A DNA stretch of 64,000 bases from Samsonia erythrinae (GCF_004342665.1 NZ_SMBY01000003.1:1-64000); one strand, 5' to 3'. Counted from the first letter of the stretch, positions 7,730 to 17,580 are shown. Notes: generated from the letters alone by a model not told the origin. Program-made: numbers and translations.

Positions 7730-8371
7730 TTAGGCGTTGGCACCGGCAACGGCTTCACGCGCCAGTTCCGTAATCCGCGCATAATCCCCGTTTTCCAGCG
7801 CATCGTTGGGCACCAGCCAGGAACCGCCCACGCATAGCACGCTCTTCAATGCCAGATAATCACGGTAGTTCTTCGGCGTAATGCCGCCGGTGGGACAAAA
7901 ACGGATCTGCGCGAACGGACCGGCAATCGCCTGTAGCGCTTTTACGCCGCCGTTTGCTTCCGCAGGGAAGAATTTAAATTCACGCAGTCCGTAATCCATC
8001 CCCAGCATCAGTTCAGACACGGTGCTGATACCCGGAATCAACGGAATATCGCCCTCCGTCGCGGCTTTCAGCAACGGTTCGGTCAGGCCGGGGCTGATGG
8101 CGAACTGGGCACCGGCTTCAACGACCGCAGCCAGTTGCTCTGGGTTTGTTACCGTCCCCGCCCCCACGATGGCTTCCGGTACTTCTTTCGCAATCGCGCG
8201 GATGGCTTCGATGGCACAGTCGGTACGCAATGTCAGTTCCAGAACGCGAACGCCGCCCGCGACTAACGCTTTTGCCATCGGCACCGCGTGTTCCAGTTTG
8301 TTAACCACAATCACAGGAACAACGGGGCCTGTCGTCAAAATTTGTTCCGCGCTCGTTTTCCAGTTTTTCAT
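7730..8371 (-). CDS. eda: KDPG/KHG aldolase
   Basis: 213 residues. It cleaves 2-keto-3-deoxy-6-phosphogluconate to pyruvate and glyceraldehyde 3-phosphate, serving the Entner-Doudoroff route and uronate (pectin) breakdown. The active-site Glu/Arg of RVLELTLRT, the phosphate loop of GAGTV and the Schiff-base Lys of [12 protein letters not shown] are present. The ATG at 8371 is preferred to an upstream TTG. Unlike E. coli, no edd precedes it. zwf ends 166 bases upstream with a small stem between. In pectin degraders eda is needed for galacturonate catabolism even when edd is lacking. Confidence 0.96.
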   Translation of the reverse strand: MKNWKTSAEQILTTGPVVPVIVVNKLEHAVPMAKALVAGGVRVLELTLRTDCAIEAIRAIAKEVPEAIVGAGTVTNPEQLAAVVEAGAQFAISPGLTEPLLKAATEGDIPLIPGISTVSELMLGMDYGLREFKFFPAEANGGVKALQAIAGPFAQIRFCPTGGITPKNYRDYLALKSVLCVGGSWLVPNDALENGDYARITELAREAVAGANA

Positions 8372-8537
8372 CAAGAGTTATCTCCAGTCATGCCCGCAGG
8401 CATCATTAATTATATAGCGCGCCCCTGCCACAGGGATCTGCGTCGCCGCAGATGTCCGACCGCACCGTTAGCCATACATTAAAACGGTGAGATGCCGACG
8501 CTCCTCGGCACCTCCATTACGGATGTATTACCAAAAA

Positions 8538-10013
8538 TTACTCAAACTCATTCCAGGAGCGACCATCGCGGGTGATCATCGCCACGGAGGCGACAGGCCC
8601 CCAGCTTCCAGCCTGATACGGTTTCGGGGAATCATTGTCCATCGCCCAAGCCTCCATGATAGAATCCACCCATTTCCAGGCCTCTTCGACTTCATCACGA
8701 CGAACAAATAGCGCCTGAATCCCACGCATGGTTTCCAGCAGCAGACGCTCATAGGCATCCGCCAGGTGCTGCTGGTTAAAGGTTTCCGAGAAGCTCAGGT
8801 CCAGCTTCACCGTTTGCAGACGATGCTTGTGCTCCAGACCCGGTATTTTATTCAGAATCTGAATTTCCACGCCCTCATCCGGCTGTAGGCGAATGATCAG
8901 CTTGTTCTGTGGAAGCTGTTGATAAGAATCATTAAACAGGTTCAGCGCGGGCTTTTTAAAGTACACCACCACTTCCGAACATTTCGTCGGCAGGCGTTTG
9001 CCGGTACGCAGGTAGAACGGCACGCCGGACCAGCGCCAGTTATCGATATCGACGCGAATCGCCACAAACGTCTCCGTGCTACTGCTCTTGTTCGCGCCCT
9101 CTTCTTCCAGATAGCCCGGCACTTTATGCCCCTGAACGAAACCGGCAGTATATTGGCCGCGCACCGTCGTTTCATGCACGTTGGAACGATCAATGCGCCG
9201 CAGCGAGCGCAGTACCTTCACTTTTTCATCACGGATGCGATCGGTGGTTAAATCTGATGGCGGAGACATCGCAATCATGGTCAGAATCTGTAACAGATGA
9301 TTCTGGATCATGTCGCGCATCTGGCCCGCTTTATCAAAATAGCCCCAGCGACCTTCAATCCCGACTTCTTCGGCGACCGTGATTTGCACATGATCGATGG
9401 TCCGGTTGTCCCAGTTTGAGGTAAATAGCGAATTGGCGAAGCGCAGTGCCAGCAGATTCAGAACCGTCTCTTTACCCAGATAGTGGTCGATACGATAAAC
9501 CTGACACTCATTGAAATATTCCGCGACCTGATCGTTGATCACGCGAGAAGACGCGAGATCGGTACCTAACGGTTTTTCCATTACGACACGTGCAGGTTCT
9601 TTGTTCAGCCCGGCGGTGCCTAACCCTTTACAGATAGCGCCGAACGTGCTGGGCGGCATCGCAAAGTAATTGATCGTCGTGCGGTTTTTTTGATCCAGCA
9701 TCTTACCGAGTCGACTGAAAGCCTTCGTATCGTCGACATCAAGATTACAGAAATCCAACCGATTGCTTAGCGTTTCCCACAATTTAGCGTCGATGTCTTC
9801 TTTCATAAAAGTGTCGAGCGCTTCGTGCACGACGCGGGTATATTCTTCTTTATCCCAATCCGCGCGGCCTACACCGATGATCTTGGTGTCCGGGTGGATG
9901 TGGCCTGCTTTTTCCAACTGATACAGGGAAGGCAGCAATTTACGGCGCGCCAAATCGCCTTTGGCACCGAAAATAACCAGATCGCACGCCTGGGCTGTTG
10001 AAGTTACCGCCAT
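8538..10013 (-). CDS. zwf: Glucose-6-phosphate 1-dehydrogenase
   Basis: 491 residues, the normal length. It oxidises glucose 6-phosphate with NADP+ as the first step of the oxidative pentose phosphate pathway. The nucleotide-binding start LVIFGAKGDLARRKLLPSLY, the active-site RIDHYLGKE (near residue 178) and EKPLGTDLASS are typical. A Shine-Dalgarno GAGGAGATG lies before the ATG at 10013. A perfect HexR palindrome lies 26-40 bases upstream, so HexR should repress it until KDPG releases the protein. hexR is divergent. Confidence 0.97.
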   Translation of the reverse strand: MAVTSTAQACDLVIFGAKGDLARRKLLPSLYQLEKAGHIHPDTKIIGVGRADWDKEEYTRVVHEALDTFMKEDIDAKLWETLSNRLDFCNLDVDDTKAFSRLGKMLDQKNRTTINYFAMPPSTFGAICKGLGTAGLNKEPARVVMEKPLGTDLASSRVINDQVAEYFNECQVYRIDHYLGKETVLNLLALRFANSLFTSNWDNRTIDHVQITVAEEVGIEGRWGYFDKAGQMRDMIQNHLLQILTMIAMSPPSDLTTDRIRDEKVKVLRSLRRIDRSNVHETTVRGQYTAGFVQGHKVPGYLEEEGANKSSSTETFVAIRVDIDNWRWSGVPFYLRTGKRLPTKCSEVVVYFKKPALNLFNDSYQQLPQNKLIIRLQPDEGVEIQILNKIPGLEHKHRLQTVKLDLSFSETFNQQHLADAYERLLLETMRGIQALFVRRDEVEEAWKWVDSIMEAWAMDNDSPKPYQAGSWGPVASVAMITRDGRSWNEFE

Positions 10014-10038
10014 TATTCATCTCCTCATTGCAGGACGC

Positions 10039-10053
10039 TGTAATTTTATTACA
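10039..10053. promoter_or_regulatory. HexR operator before zwf
   Basis: TGTAATTTTATTACA is an inverted repeat matching the HexR consensus TGTAATTAAATTACA in both half sites. It lies in the zwf leader within the 382-bp zwf-hexR divergent region. The rest of that region holds promoters but no gene that I can see. Confidence 0.9.
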
Positions 10054-10395
10054 GCGCTAATGTACTCTTTTTGACTACAACCCGTAAACCCGTCGTAAAA
10101 TTGCCAAGCAATTGTCGGCATTGACGAAAATACGCCCGTAAGCCGCTCTGCGCCACGGCTGAAATCGCTGATGTCTGCGATTTTAAGCCCCATTTCCCAT
10201 CGTTTTGACACTCAATCACTTTTCTGAAAGTTAGACACATGTCATGTTCTGGCAAAAAAAGACGGAAACTTCACGCAATGCCCTCTGCCAACCGCTACAG
10301 GGTCGTAGTATATTTTCATCATTAGTGTTTTTTCATCTAATGCGCGTCGGTTGTACCTTTCGTTGAAATTGGAAAATTTACATGGCCTTAGTCAT

Positions 10396-11271
10396 ATGAA
10401 TATGCTGGAAAAAATCCAGAATCATTTGGAGCTTTTAAGCAAATCGGAAAGAAAGGTTGCTGAAGCAATCCTGAACACGCCGCAAACAGCCATTCACTCC
10501 AGCATCGCGACTCTGGCTAAAATGGCCGATGTCAGCGAGCCAACGGTTAACCGTTTCTGCCGTCGCCTCGACACCAAAGGTTTTCCTGATTTTAAACTAC
10601 ATTTGGCACAAAGTCTGGCAAACGGTACGCCCTATGTGAACCGTAACGTTGAGGAAGACGACAGCGTTGAGGCCTACACCAGCAAAATTTTTGAATCCGC
10701 GATGGCGGGTCTGGAGCAGGTAAAATCCAGTCTGGATATCGCTGCCGTCAACCGCGCCGTGGATTTGCTGACTCAGGCAAAGAAAATCTCCTTTTTTGGT
10801 TTAGGCGCCTCCGCCGCGGTAGCACACGACGCAATGAACAAATTTTTCCGTTTCAACGTCCCCGTTGTGTATTTTGATGACATCGTGATGCAACGCATGA
10901 GCTGCATGAATTCCGGCGATGGCGACGTTGTGGTCCTGATCTCCCATACCGGCAGAACCAAAAGTCTGGTCGATATGGCGCAGCTGGCGCGAGAAAACGA
11001 TGCGACAGTCATCGCCATTACCTCGGACGGTACGCCGCTGGCTCGCGAAGCGTCTCTGGCGCTGCGACTCAATGTTCCCGAAGATACCGATATGTACATG
11101 CCTATGGTGTCCCGTCTCGCGCAATTGACGCTGATCGACGTGCTGGCGACAGGCTTCACCTTGCGCCGGGGAGAGAAATTCAGGGATAACCTCAAACGGG
11201 TCAAAGAGGCTTTGCGGGAATCGCGTTTTGATAAAGACGAGCGATTGATTAACCCTTTCAAATATGCCTGA
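10396..11271 (+). CDS. hexR: HexR, RpiR-family transcriptional regulator of hexose metabolism
   Basis: 291 residues: an N-terminal RpiR-type helix-turn-helix (residues 1-80, with VSEPTVNRFCRRLDTKGFPD) and a C-terminal SIS sugar-phosphate domain (FFGLGASAAVAHDAMNKFFR, VVLISHTGRTKSLVDMA). The ligand is KDPG in characterised HexR proteins. The ATG at 10396 begins MNMLEKIQNHLELLSKSERK as in E. coli, and upstream in-frame codons are probably not translated. It lies between its target zwf (divergent) and pykA, and eda is close by, so regulator and targets are clustered. Confidence 0.95.
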   Translation: MNMLEKIQNHLELLSKSERKVAEAILNTPQTAIHSSIATLAKMADVSEPTVNRFCRRLDTKGFPDFKLHLAQSLANGTPYVNRNVEEDDSVEAYTSKIFESAMAGLEQVKSSLDIAAVNRAVDLLTQAKKISFFGLGASAAVAHDAMNKFFRFNVPVVYFDDIVMQRMSCMNSGDGDVVVLISHTGRTKSLVDMAQLARENDATVIAITSDGTPLAREASLALRLNVPEDTDMYMPMVSRLAQLTLIDVLATGFTLRRGEKFRDNLKRVKEALRESRFDKDERLINPFKYA

Positions 11272-11526
11272 TGTTTAAATTTTTTTTGTTTTTAATCATG
11301 GCCCGGGCCGTTGGCACCAGCGGTTAGTGAGTAAATAGGGCAATGCCAATAGCCCTAAGTCATGGAAAGATGGCAGACATCACCAACAGAGATAGTATGA
11401 TAATTAGATTCAACACGACGTTCGGATAACATAGGTGAAAGAGTTTTGTTGTAAAGTTACTTCTTCATCATCGTTGTTCGACGCTTAATCGCAACACCGC
11501 TGCTTCACTAGTGAACGGAGTTATAC

Positions 11527-12969
11527 ATGTCCAGACGGCTCAGAAGAACCAAGATTGTCACCACCCTGGGGCCCGCTACCGACCGCGATAACAATCTCGA
11601 AAAGATTATCAGTGCGGGCGCTAACGTAGTACGCATGAATTTTTCTCACGGCACAGCAGAAGACCACCTATTACGTGCCAACAAAGTTCGTGAAATTGCG
11701 GCGAGATTAGGCCGCCATGTTGCCATTCTTGGCGATCTACAGGGACCCAAAATTCGTGTATCTACCTTTAAAGAAGGTAAAATTTTCCTGAATATCGGCG
11801 ATAAGTTTTTGCTGGACGCCAACCTGGCGAAAGGCGAAGGCGATAAAGAAAAAGTCGGGATCGATTATAAAGGCTTGCCGAGTGATGTGGTGCCCGGCGA
11901 CATCCTGTTATTGGATGACGGTCGGGTGCAGTTAAAAGTCCTTCAGGTTGAAGGCATGAAAGTCTACACGGAGGTTACCGTCGGCGGGCCGTTGTCTAAC
12001 AACAAAGGCATCAACAAGTTAGGTGGTGGCCTGTCTGCCGAAGCGCTAACGGAAAAAGACAAAGCCGACATCATCACTGCCGCCAAAATAGGCGTCGACT
12101 ATCTGGCCGTGTCCTTCCCCCGTACCGGTGAAGATCTCAATTACGCGCGGCGCCTCGCACGCGATGCTGGCTGCCATGCCAAAATCGTCTCAAAGGTCGA
12201 GCGTGCTGAAGCCGTCAGCTCTGATGCCGCAATGGATGACATTATTCTGGCCTCCGATGTGGTCATGGTCGCCAGAGGCGATTTGGGCGTAGAGATCGGC
12301 GACCCTGAACTGGTCGGTATTCAGAAGAAACTGATCCGTCGCGCCCGTCAGCTTAACCGCGCGGTGATTACCGCTACGCAGATGATGGAGTCCATGATCA
12401 CCAACCCGATGCCGACACGCGCCGAAGTGATGGACGTGGCCAACGCCGTGTTGGATGGCACCGATGCGGTGATGTTGTCGGCAGAAACCGCCGCCGGACA
12501 GTATCCGGCGGAAACCGTAGCCGCGATGGCGAAGGTGTGTTTAGGGGCGGAGAAGATCCCGAGCGTCAACGTATCGAAACACCGTCTTGAGGTACAGTTT
12601 GATAACACGGAAGAATCCATCGCCATGTCCGCGATGTATGCCGCGAATCACCTAAAAGGCGTCACCGCCCTGATCGCCATGACGGAATCGGGCCGTACCG
12701 CGCTGATGATGTCCCGTATCAGCTCCGGCCTGCCGATCTTCGCCATGTCCCGCCACGAGCATACGCTGAACCTGACAGCGCTATATCGCGGAGTCACCCC
12801 CGTATACATTGACAGCTATACGGATGGCATTGCCGCCGCCAACGATGCGGTGATCCTGCTGCGGGATAAAGGGTATCTGATGTCCGGGGATCTGGTTATT
12901 GTGACGCAGGGCGATGTCATGGGTACCATCGGTTCAACCAACACCATCCGCATCCTGCGAGTGGAGTAG
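11527..12969 (+). CDS. pykA: Pyruvate kinase II
   Basis: 480 residues, the length of E. coli PykA. It converts phosphoenolpyruvate and ADP to pyruvate and ATP. Key landmarks are the [11 protein letters not shown] start, NFSHG, KVERAEA with the catalytic Lys near residue 220, the Mg/K site [13 protein letters not shown] and ATQMMESMI. The C-terminal domain matches the AMP-activated type II rather than PykF. An 11-bp-class terminator at 13024-13048 ends it. The 255-bp leader contains only half of a HexR site (TTGTAA at 11451-11456), so HexR control is uncertain. Confidence 0.96.
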   Translation: MSRRLRRTKIVTTLGPATDRDNNLEKIISAGANVVRMNFSHGTAEDHLLRANKVREIAARLGRHVAILGDLQGPKIRVSTFKEGKIFLNIGDKFLLDANLAKGEGDKEKVGIDYKGLPSDVVPGDILLLDDGRVQLKVLQVEGMKVYTEVTVGGPLSNNKGINKLGGGLSAEALTEKDKADIITAAKIGVDYLAVSFPRTGEDLNYARRLARDAGCHAKIVSKVERAEAVSSDAAMDDIILASDVVMVARGDLGVEIGDPELVGIQKKLIRRARQLNRAVITATQMMESMITNPMPTRAEVMDVANAVLDGTDAVMLSAETAAGQYPAETVAAMAKVCLGAEKIPSVNVSKHRLEVQFDNTEESIAMSAMYAANHLKGVTALIAMTESGRTALMMSRISSGLPIFAMSRHEHTLNLTALYRGVTPVYIDSYTDGIAAANDAVILLRDKGYLMSGDLVIVTQGDVMGTIGSTNTIRILRVE

Positions 12970-13023
12970 TTTATTCCTCTAATCCGCTCACAGCCAACGT
13001 GACGAACGTTGAGTTGATAGCAA

Positions 13024-13048
13024 AAAGCCGGACGTGTTGTCCGGCTTT
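13024..13048 (+). terminator. pykA terminator
   Basis: AAAGCCGGAC/GTCCGGCTTT is a perfect 10-bp stem with a 5-nt loop followed by CTTATT. It lies between the convergent genes pykA and lpxM. Confidence 0.85.
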
Positions 13049-13107
13049 CTTATTTACGAATTTGCGCCGCTTGGCGCACAACGCGCTAAAAATACCAGGG
13101 ATACCCT

Positions 13108-14079
13108 TTAGTTGCGATACAAATCGTCCCGGCAGTAAGGTTCAATCTCTCCCGGCTTACGGGTTTTTAACAGCTTCAGAATCCAGGTGTACTGTTCCGG
13201 GTTTGGCCGGACCAGAATCTCGACTTCCTCATTCATCCGCCGCGCAATGTATGCATCATCGGCATCCGCCAGATCGTCCATCGGGGGACGAATGAAGACA
13301 TCCAGACAGCCCTCTTTCGCGTTATAGACCGGAAACAGCGGCACAATATCAGCACGGCATACTTTCATTAAACGCCCGACGGCCGGCAACGTAGCTTTGT
13401 AAGTTGCAAAAAAATCAACAAATTCGCTGTGTTCTGGTCCATGATCCTGATCGGGCAGATAATAGCCCCAGCATCCTGAGCGTACAGAACTGATAAACGG
13501 TTTAATCCCGTCGTTGCGCGCATGAATGTGACCACCAAAGCGACGACGTAGCCGATTCCACCAGTAGTCGACCAGCGCATTCTTTTGATTGTGGAACATC
13601 GCCGCCATGCGCTGCCCCCGCGAGGTCAACAGCATCGCCGGAATATCCACGCCCCACCCGTGCGGTACCAGAAAAATCACGTTTTTCTGCTGTTCCTGAA
13701 TACGTTTCAGGATGTCTTCACCGTGCCAGCGAACATATTTTTCTATTTTTCGGGGATTCCGAATTCCCACTTCCACCATCATGATCATCGATTGGGGGGC
13801 CGTGGCGAACATATCGTCGATAATGGCTTCACGCTGTGCTTCCGTTAATTCCGGCATGCAATACAGCAGGTTGATGCGAGCACGGCGTCGCGCGCCTTTT
13901 GATAATTTGCCGACAAAACGCCCTAACCCACCCAGTACCGGGTTTCTTACCCGTGCGGGAATATAGGCGGCGAGCGCCATCACCCCAACGCCCAACCAAA
14001 CACCCCAATAACGGGGATGAAAAAAAGCACGTTGAAACTGAGGAACAAATTCAGCGGTCGATTTTTTCTCTTTTTCCAT
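13108..14079 (-). CDS. lpxM: Lipid A late acyltransferase LpxM (MsbB)
   Basis: 323 residues with one N-terminal membrane segment (about 25-45). It adds the secondary myristate to the lauroyl Kdo2-lipid A intermediate on the inner-membrane cytoplasmic face. The HX4D catalytic motif is in VPHGWGVD (near residue 139). DQDHGPEHSEFVDFF and RMNEEVEILVRPNPEQYTWI are family landmarks. The second-acyl paralog LpxL would read differently around the Asp motif, and the neighbour mepM supports LpxM. A repeated promoter-like motif lies about 110 bp upstream. Confidence 0.95.
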   Translation of the reverse strand: MEKEKKSTAEFVPQFQRAFFHPRYWGVWLGVGVMALAAYIPARVRNPVLGGLGRFVGKLSKGARRRARINLLYCMPELTEAQREAIIDDMFATAPQSMIMMVEVGIRNPRKIEKYVRWHGEDILKRIQEQQKNVIFLVPHGWGVDIPAMLLTSRGQRMAAMFHNQKNALVDYWWNRLRRRFGGHIHARNDGIKPFISSVRSGCWGYYLPDQDHGPEHSEFVDFFATYKATLPAVGRLMKVCRADIVPLFPVYNAKEGCLDVFIRPPMDDLADADDAYIARRMNEEVEILVRPNPEQYTWILKLLKTRKPGEIEPYCRDDLYRN

Positions 14080-14185
14080 GCCTAAGCTCTTAAAAACAAT
14101 CAGTAAAAATAATCATCATCACCGGACAGCGTTTAACAACGCGCTGGTAACTGTGCAAAAAGATGTGTAACCAACCCACACGCAA

Positions 14186-14205
14186 TTTGAAGTATGACGA
14201 GTATA
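14186..14205 (-). repeat. Repeated intergenic motif TATACTCGTCATACTTCAA
   Basis: On the minus strand this reads TATACTCGTCATACTTCAAA. A near copy (TATACTCGTCATAGTTCAAG) lies before ruvA at 20159-20178. I recall the same word as a frequent intergenic repeat of Yersinia, Serratia and Pectobacterium. It contains a -10-like TATACT and stands upstream of a gene in both places. Confidence 0.5.
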
Positions 14206-14214
14206 CAAATGAAA

Positions 14215-14238
14215 ATGCCGGCAGCAAGCCACCGGCAT
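14215..14238 (-). terminator. Terminator behind mepM
   Basis: ATGCCGG/CCGGCAT stem with a 10-nt loop, followed on the minus strand by TTTTC. It ends rightward-to-left transcripts coming from znuA-mepM about 180 bases after the mepM stop. Confidence 0.6.
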
Positions 14239-14421
14239 AAAACAGACGATCACTTCCTACCCCAAATCATGCAGGTGGAGTGACAAAAAGTGGGCATCCA
14301 ACCCGCTTCAGCGCTCCCCCGGAGAGCAAGTGCCATCAATTTCCGAGAATTTACCCGAGCGAATCTCTCGGAGTAAATCAGGTCCGCCAACGTCTTCGCG
14401 CCCGAAGCATGACAGGTAGGG

Positions 14422-15744
14422 TTAATCAAACGTCAACTGCGGTACGACCTGTTTAACCTGCGCCAGGAAATCACGACGATCTTTCCCCGTCAGACCATCG
14501 GAGCGCGGGAGCTTCGCCGTTAACGGGTTTACCGCCTGCTGGTTGACCCAAAATTCATAGTGCAGGTGCGGACCGGTTGAACGCCCCGTGTTGCCGGACA
14601 GTCCGATGCGATCGCCACGTTTTACCTTCTGCCCCGGCTTTACCAGAATGCGGTGCAGGTGCATATAGCGCGTGGTGTACTGGCGACCATGACGAATAGC
14701 GACATAGTTACCTGCGGCCCCGCTACGTTTGGCAATCACCACCTCACCGTCACCGACAGCCAGAACCGGCGAACCAACCGGCATGGCGAAGTCGACCCCA
14801 CGGTGCGGCGCGACGCGCCCGGTAACCGGGTTCAAACGACGTGGATTAAAGTTTGAAGAAATGCGGAATTGCTTCATGGTGGGGAAGCGCATAAAACCAC
14901 GCGCCAGACCAGAACCTTCGCGATCGTAGAACTTGCCGTCTTCTGCACGAATGGCATAATAATCTTTCCCGCCCGTGTTGAGGCGAACCCCCAGCAGCTC
15001 GCTCTGCTCGCTTTTACCCTCCAGCATTTCGCGAGACATCAGGACAGAAAAGGTGTCATCTTTACGTAACTTACGGAAATCCAACTGCCATTGCAGCGCT
15101 TTGATGACTTCACGTACTTCCGCATTACTCAAACCGGCGTTTTTCGCACTGCTGACAAAACTGCCCGTTACGCGTCCATTCAGAACGCTATTGCGCCATT
15201 CGCCCTTCAGCGTTTCAACGCGTTCTTTGAAGTCAGCCCCCACGCGCTCGTAAATACGCGTTTCTCGGCGGGACATCTGCCAGGTCAAACTTTTCAGTTC
15301 GCCGTTTTCGCCCAAAACCCACGAAATTTGCTGACCGATTTTCAGGTTGCGCAAATCTCTGTTTTGCTCAGCGAGCTGGGTAACATCTGCAATATCAATG
15401 CCATACTGCGTCAAAATGCTGCTTAACGTATCCCCGGTGGAAACCACATACTCATGGACGCCGCCTTCATCGGCAACCTTATCGTCCAGTTCATCTTGCG
15501 GGATGTCATCATCCGGGGTGGGTTGGTCTATCGGTTCGCTGGCTTCTGGCGACAACGTGCGCATCTGGTTAGCTTCCAGATCGATATCTTTCACGATAAC
15601 GGGCGCATCATTCACGGGGGGATAAACAAAAGGCCGCCAAACGGCAACGGCCAGTGTGACAACAGTCAGTGACCCCAGCATGACGCGATGGGGTCTCGGT
15701 AAGCTGTTATACGCCAGAGCGATAGTTCGGACTATCTGCTGCAC
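14422..15744 (-). CDS. mepM: Murein DD-endopeptidase MepM
   Basis: 440 residues, as in E. coli YebA/MepM. There is an N-terminal anchor (about residues 20-38), a LysM-type domain around YVVSTGDTLSSILTQYGID (100-150), and a C-terminal M23 peptidase with zinc ligands in HRGVDFAMPVG, and HLH in TGRSTGPHLHYEFW. It cuts D-Ala-mDap crosslinks in the periplasm so that new strands can be inserted. It follows znuA by 12 bases in the same direction. In E. coli it responds to zinc through this placement, which the Zur-type site upstream of znuA would also allow here. Confidence 0.95.
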   Translation of the reverse strand: MQQIVRTIALAYNSLPRPHRVMLGSLTVVTLAVAVWRPFVYPPVNDAPVIVKDIDLEANQMRTLSPEASEPIDQPTPDDDIPQDELDDKVADEGGVHEYVVSTGDTLSSILTQYGIDIADVTQLAEQNRDLRNLKIGQQISWVLGENGELKSLTWQMSRRETRIYERVGADFKERVETLKGEWRNSVLNGRVTGSFVSSAKNAGLSNAEVREVIKALQWQLDFRKLRKDDTFSVLMSREMLEGKSEQSELLGVRLNTGGKDYYAIRAEDGKFYDREGSGLARGFMRFPTMKQFRISSNFNPRRLNPVTGRVAPHRGVDFAMPVGSPVLAVGDGEVVIAKRSGAAGNYVAIRHGRQYTTRYMHLHRILVKPGQKVKRGDRIGLSGNTGRSTGPHLHYEFWVNQQAVNPLTAKLPRSDGLTGKDRRDFLAQVKQVVPQLTFD

Positions 15745-15756
15745 TTATTCGTATCC

Positions 15757-16746
15757 TCATGATTTTTCCTCCAGACAGCTCAAATACTGGTGGGATAGCT
15801 GCAACAAGAAGTTGGCATAACTATCTCTGCCCAGTGCAATATTGCTTCCCAATGGATCGAGCACACCCGAGCGCACGTCGGTTCCTTTGGCCAAAGCATT
15901 AATAACGGCTGGCCTGAATTGTGGTTCAGCAAAAACGCATACCGCTTTACGCTCAACCAACTGTGTTCGTATTTGATGTAAACGCTGCGCGCCAGGTTGG
16001 ACTTCAGGGTTAATCGTAAAATATCCCAATGGACTTAACCCGTAGTGTTTCTCAAAGTAACCATAGGCATCATGAAACACAAAATAGCCCTTACCCCGCA
16101 CAGGCTCTAGCATCTTAACAATTTTTTCATCTGCTTGCGCGATTTTATCCGTGAAATAAAGCAGATTCGCGTCTAGTTTGTCCTTATTTTGGGGCATAAG
16201 TTCCAATAATTTGGCGTGAATGGCGATCGCTGCCTGTTTTGTCATCGTCGGCGACAGCCAAATGTGCATATTATACTCACCGTGGTGATGCCCATCATCG
16301 TGTTCGTGGTCATCGACAGCGCCATCATGCTCGTGTGCATGCGCGTGTTCGTGTTCATGTTCGTGCTCATGACCCGCTTCTTTTTCCAGTTCGGATTTGA
16401 CCGAAGGCAGCGCAGAAAGCATCAACTGTTTAGCTGATGAAACTTTTGTCAGCGGTTTCTCTAAGAACGTCTCCATTTCCGGCCCGACCCAAATCACCAG
16501 TTCGGCGGAGCGTAAACGCTGGACATCGGACGGACGCAAGGCATAATCGTGAGGCGAAAGGCCATCCGGCAAAAGCACCTCGGTTGGCGTCACGCCATCG
16601 GCAATCGCCGACGCAATAAAACCTAATGGGCGAATAGAGGTGACGATCGCCGCTGATACAATGCTGGCATACATCCCGCTCGCGAGTAGTATGCTGGCCA
16701 CAAACGCACGTTTTATCCCTTTTTTATTCTGACTATATCTTTGCAT
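15757..16746 (-). CDS. znuA: ZnuA, periplasmic zinc-binding protein of the Znu ABC importer
   Basis: The ATG at 16746 gives 329 residues with a signal peptide ([20 protein letters not shown] onwards, cut near VSA-A). A GTG at 16773 would add nine residues but runs close to the Zur site and lacks a ribosome site. Zinc ligands are visible: His of [12 protein letters not shown], His of YNMHIWLSP, and HDAYGYF. The His-rich loop near residues 130-160 (repeated HEHEH, then [12 protein letters not shown]) collects zinc and is long for the family. Cluster A-I solute-binding protein. Divergent from znuCB and followed by mepM. Confidence 0.95.
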   Translation of the reverse strand: MQRYSQNKKGIKRAFVASILLASGMYASIVSAAIVTSIRPLGFIASAIADGVTPTEVLLPDGLSPHDYALRPSDVQRLRSAELVIWVGPEMETFLEKPLTKVSSAKQLMLSALPSVKSELEKEAGHEHEHEHEHAHAHEHDGAVDDHEHDDGHHHGEYNMHIWLSPTMTKQAAIAIHAKLLELMPQNKDKLDANLLYFTDKIAQADEKIVKMLEPVRGKGYFVFHDAYGYFEKHYGLSPLGYFTINPEVQPGAQRLHQIRTQLVERKAVCVFAEPQFRPAVINALAKGTDVRSGVLDPLGSNIALGRDSYANFLLQLSHQYLSCLEEKS

Positions 16747-16777
16747 AAAAGCCGCCCTATCGATTTTTAACACAATA

Positions 16778-16796
16778 TTTGTTACATTATAACATT
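16778..16796. promoter_or_regulatory. Zur-type operator between znuA and znuC
   Basis: TTGTTACATTATAACATTG holds the inverted arms TGTTA and TAACA around CATTA and resembles the enterobacterial Zur box (GAAATGTTATAATATAACATTTC). Its place in the 75-bp divergent promoter region between znuA and znuC is that of the E. coli site. Confidence 0.8.
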
Positions 16797-16821
16797 GCGA
16801 AGGTGATATAAACCGAATTCT

Positions 16822-17580
16822 ATGTCCACATTAGTCTCGCTCAATCATATTTCAGTGGCATTCGGCAACCGAAAGGTCCTGTCTGATATTTGCCTTACCT
16901 TACAGGCAGGTCGGATTCTGACGCTGCTCGGGCCAAATGGCGCGGGGAAATCCACGCTGGTTCGCATAGTACTGGGTTTGCTTGCCCCAACGTCCGGCTC
17001 GGTCGTGCGGGAACCCGCGCTGCGCATCGGGTATGTCCCGCAAAAACTGCATCTGGATGCCACACTCCCCTTAACCGTCAGTCGTTTTATGCAGCTGCGT
17101 CCCGGTGTGAAAAAACAGGATATTTTACCTGCGCTCAAACGCGTGCAGGCCGCGCATCTGCGGGAACAGCCGATGCAGAAGCTTTCCGGTGGTGAGGCCC
17201 AGCGCGTTCTGCTCGCGCGTGCGTTACTCAGCCAGCCCCAGCTTTTGGTGCTGGACGAGCCGACCCAAGGGGTGGACGTCAACGGGCAGTTGGCACTGTA
17301 CGATTTGATCAATCAACTGCGGCAGGAATTTCATTGCGCCGTGCTGATGGTATCGCACGACCTGCACTTAGTGATGGCAAAAACGGATGAAGTCCTCTGC
17401 CTGAATCAGCACGTGTGCTGCTCCGGCACCCCTGAGGTGGTGTCTCTTCATCCTGAATTTCTGGCGATGTTTGGTCAGCGGGGGGCAGAACAGCTGGCGA
17501 TTTATCGTCACCATCACAATCATCGTCATGATTTGCACGGACGTATTATTCTGCAACGACAAGGTGGAAAGGACGCATGA
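16822..17580 (+). CDS. znuC: ZnuC, ATPase of the zinc importer
   Basis: 252 residues with Walker [10 protein letters not shown] (near 38), signature [15 protein letters not shown], Walker [13 protein letters not shown] and the switch His of VSHDLHLV. The C-terminal tail carries [12 protein letters not shown], a His-rich end typical of ZnuC. It powers Zn2+ import through ZnuB with ZnuA. The ATG at 16822 lies 25 bases after the Zur-type box. The stop overlaps the znuB start (ATGA), which indicates translational coupling. Confidence 0.96.
   Translation: MSTLVSLNHISVAFGNRKVLSDICLTLQAGRILTLLGPNGAGKSTLVRIVLGLLAPTSGSVVREPALRIGYVPQKLHLDATLPLTVSRFMQLRPGVKKQDILPALKRVQAAHLREQPMQKLSGGEAQRVLLARALLSQPQLLVLDEPTQGVDVNGQLALYDLINQLRQEFHCAVLMVSHDLHLVMAKTDEVLCLNQHVCCSGTPEVVSLHPEFLAMFGQRGAEQLAIYRHHHNHRHDLHGRIILQRQGGKDA

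Larger units (their letters stand above)
14080..14421. other. 342-bp gap between mepM and lpxM with hairpins and a repeated motif
   Basis: The gap holds a repeated motif (14186-14205), a terminator stem (14215-14238) and, between the mepM stop and that stem, about 180 bases with further stems: CCGAGA/TCTCGG (14343-14380) and CTCC/GGAG (14314-14324). On the minus strand this would be a long structured mepM 3' UTR. A 24-codon open frame on the plus strand at 14210-14284 has no support. I see no certain gene. Confidence 0.5.

Noticed and set aside
11447-11465. HexR site before pykA (TTGTAAAGTTACTT)
   Set aside because: Only one half site is present; the inverse half lacks the conserved bases, so I do not call it.
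16310-16375. Tandem-repeat-like DNA (repeats of CGTGTTCATGTTC type)
   Set aside because: It is the coding sequence of the His/Glu-rich loop of ZnuA, not a CRISPR or satellite repeat.
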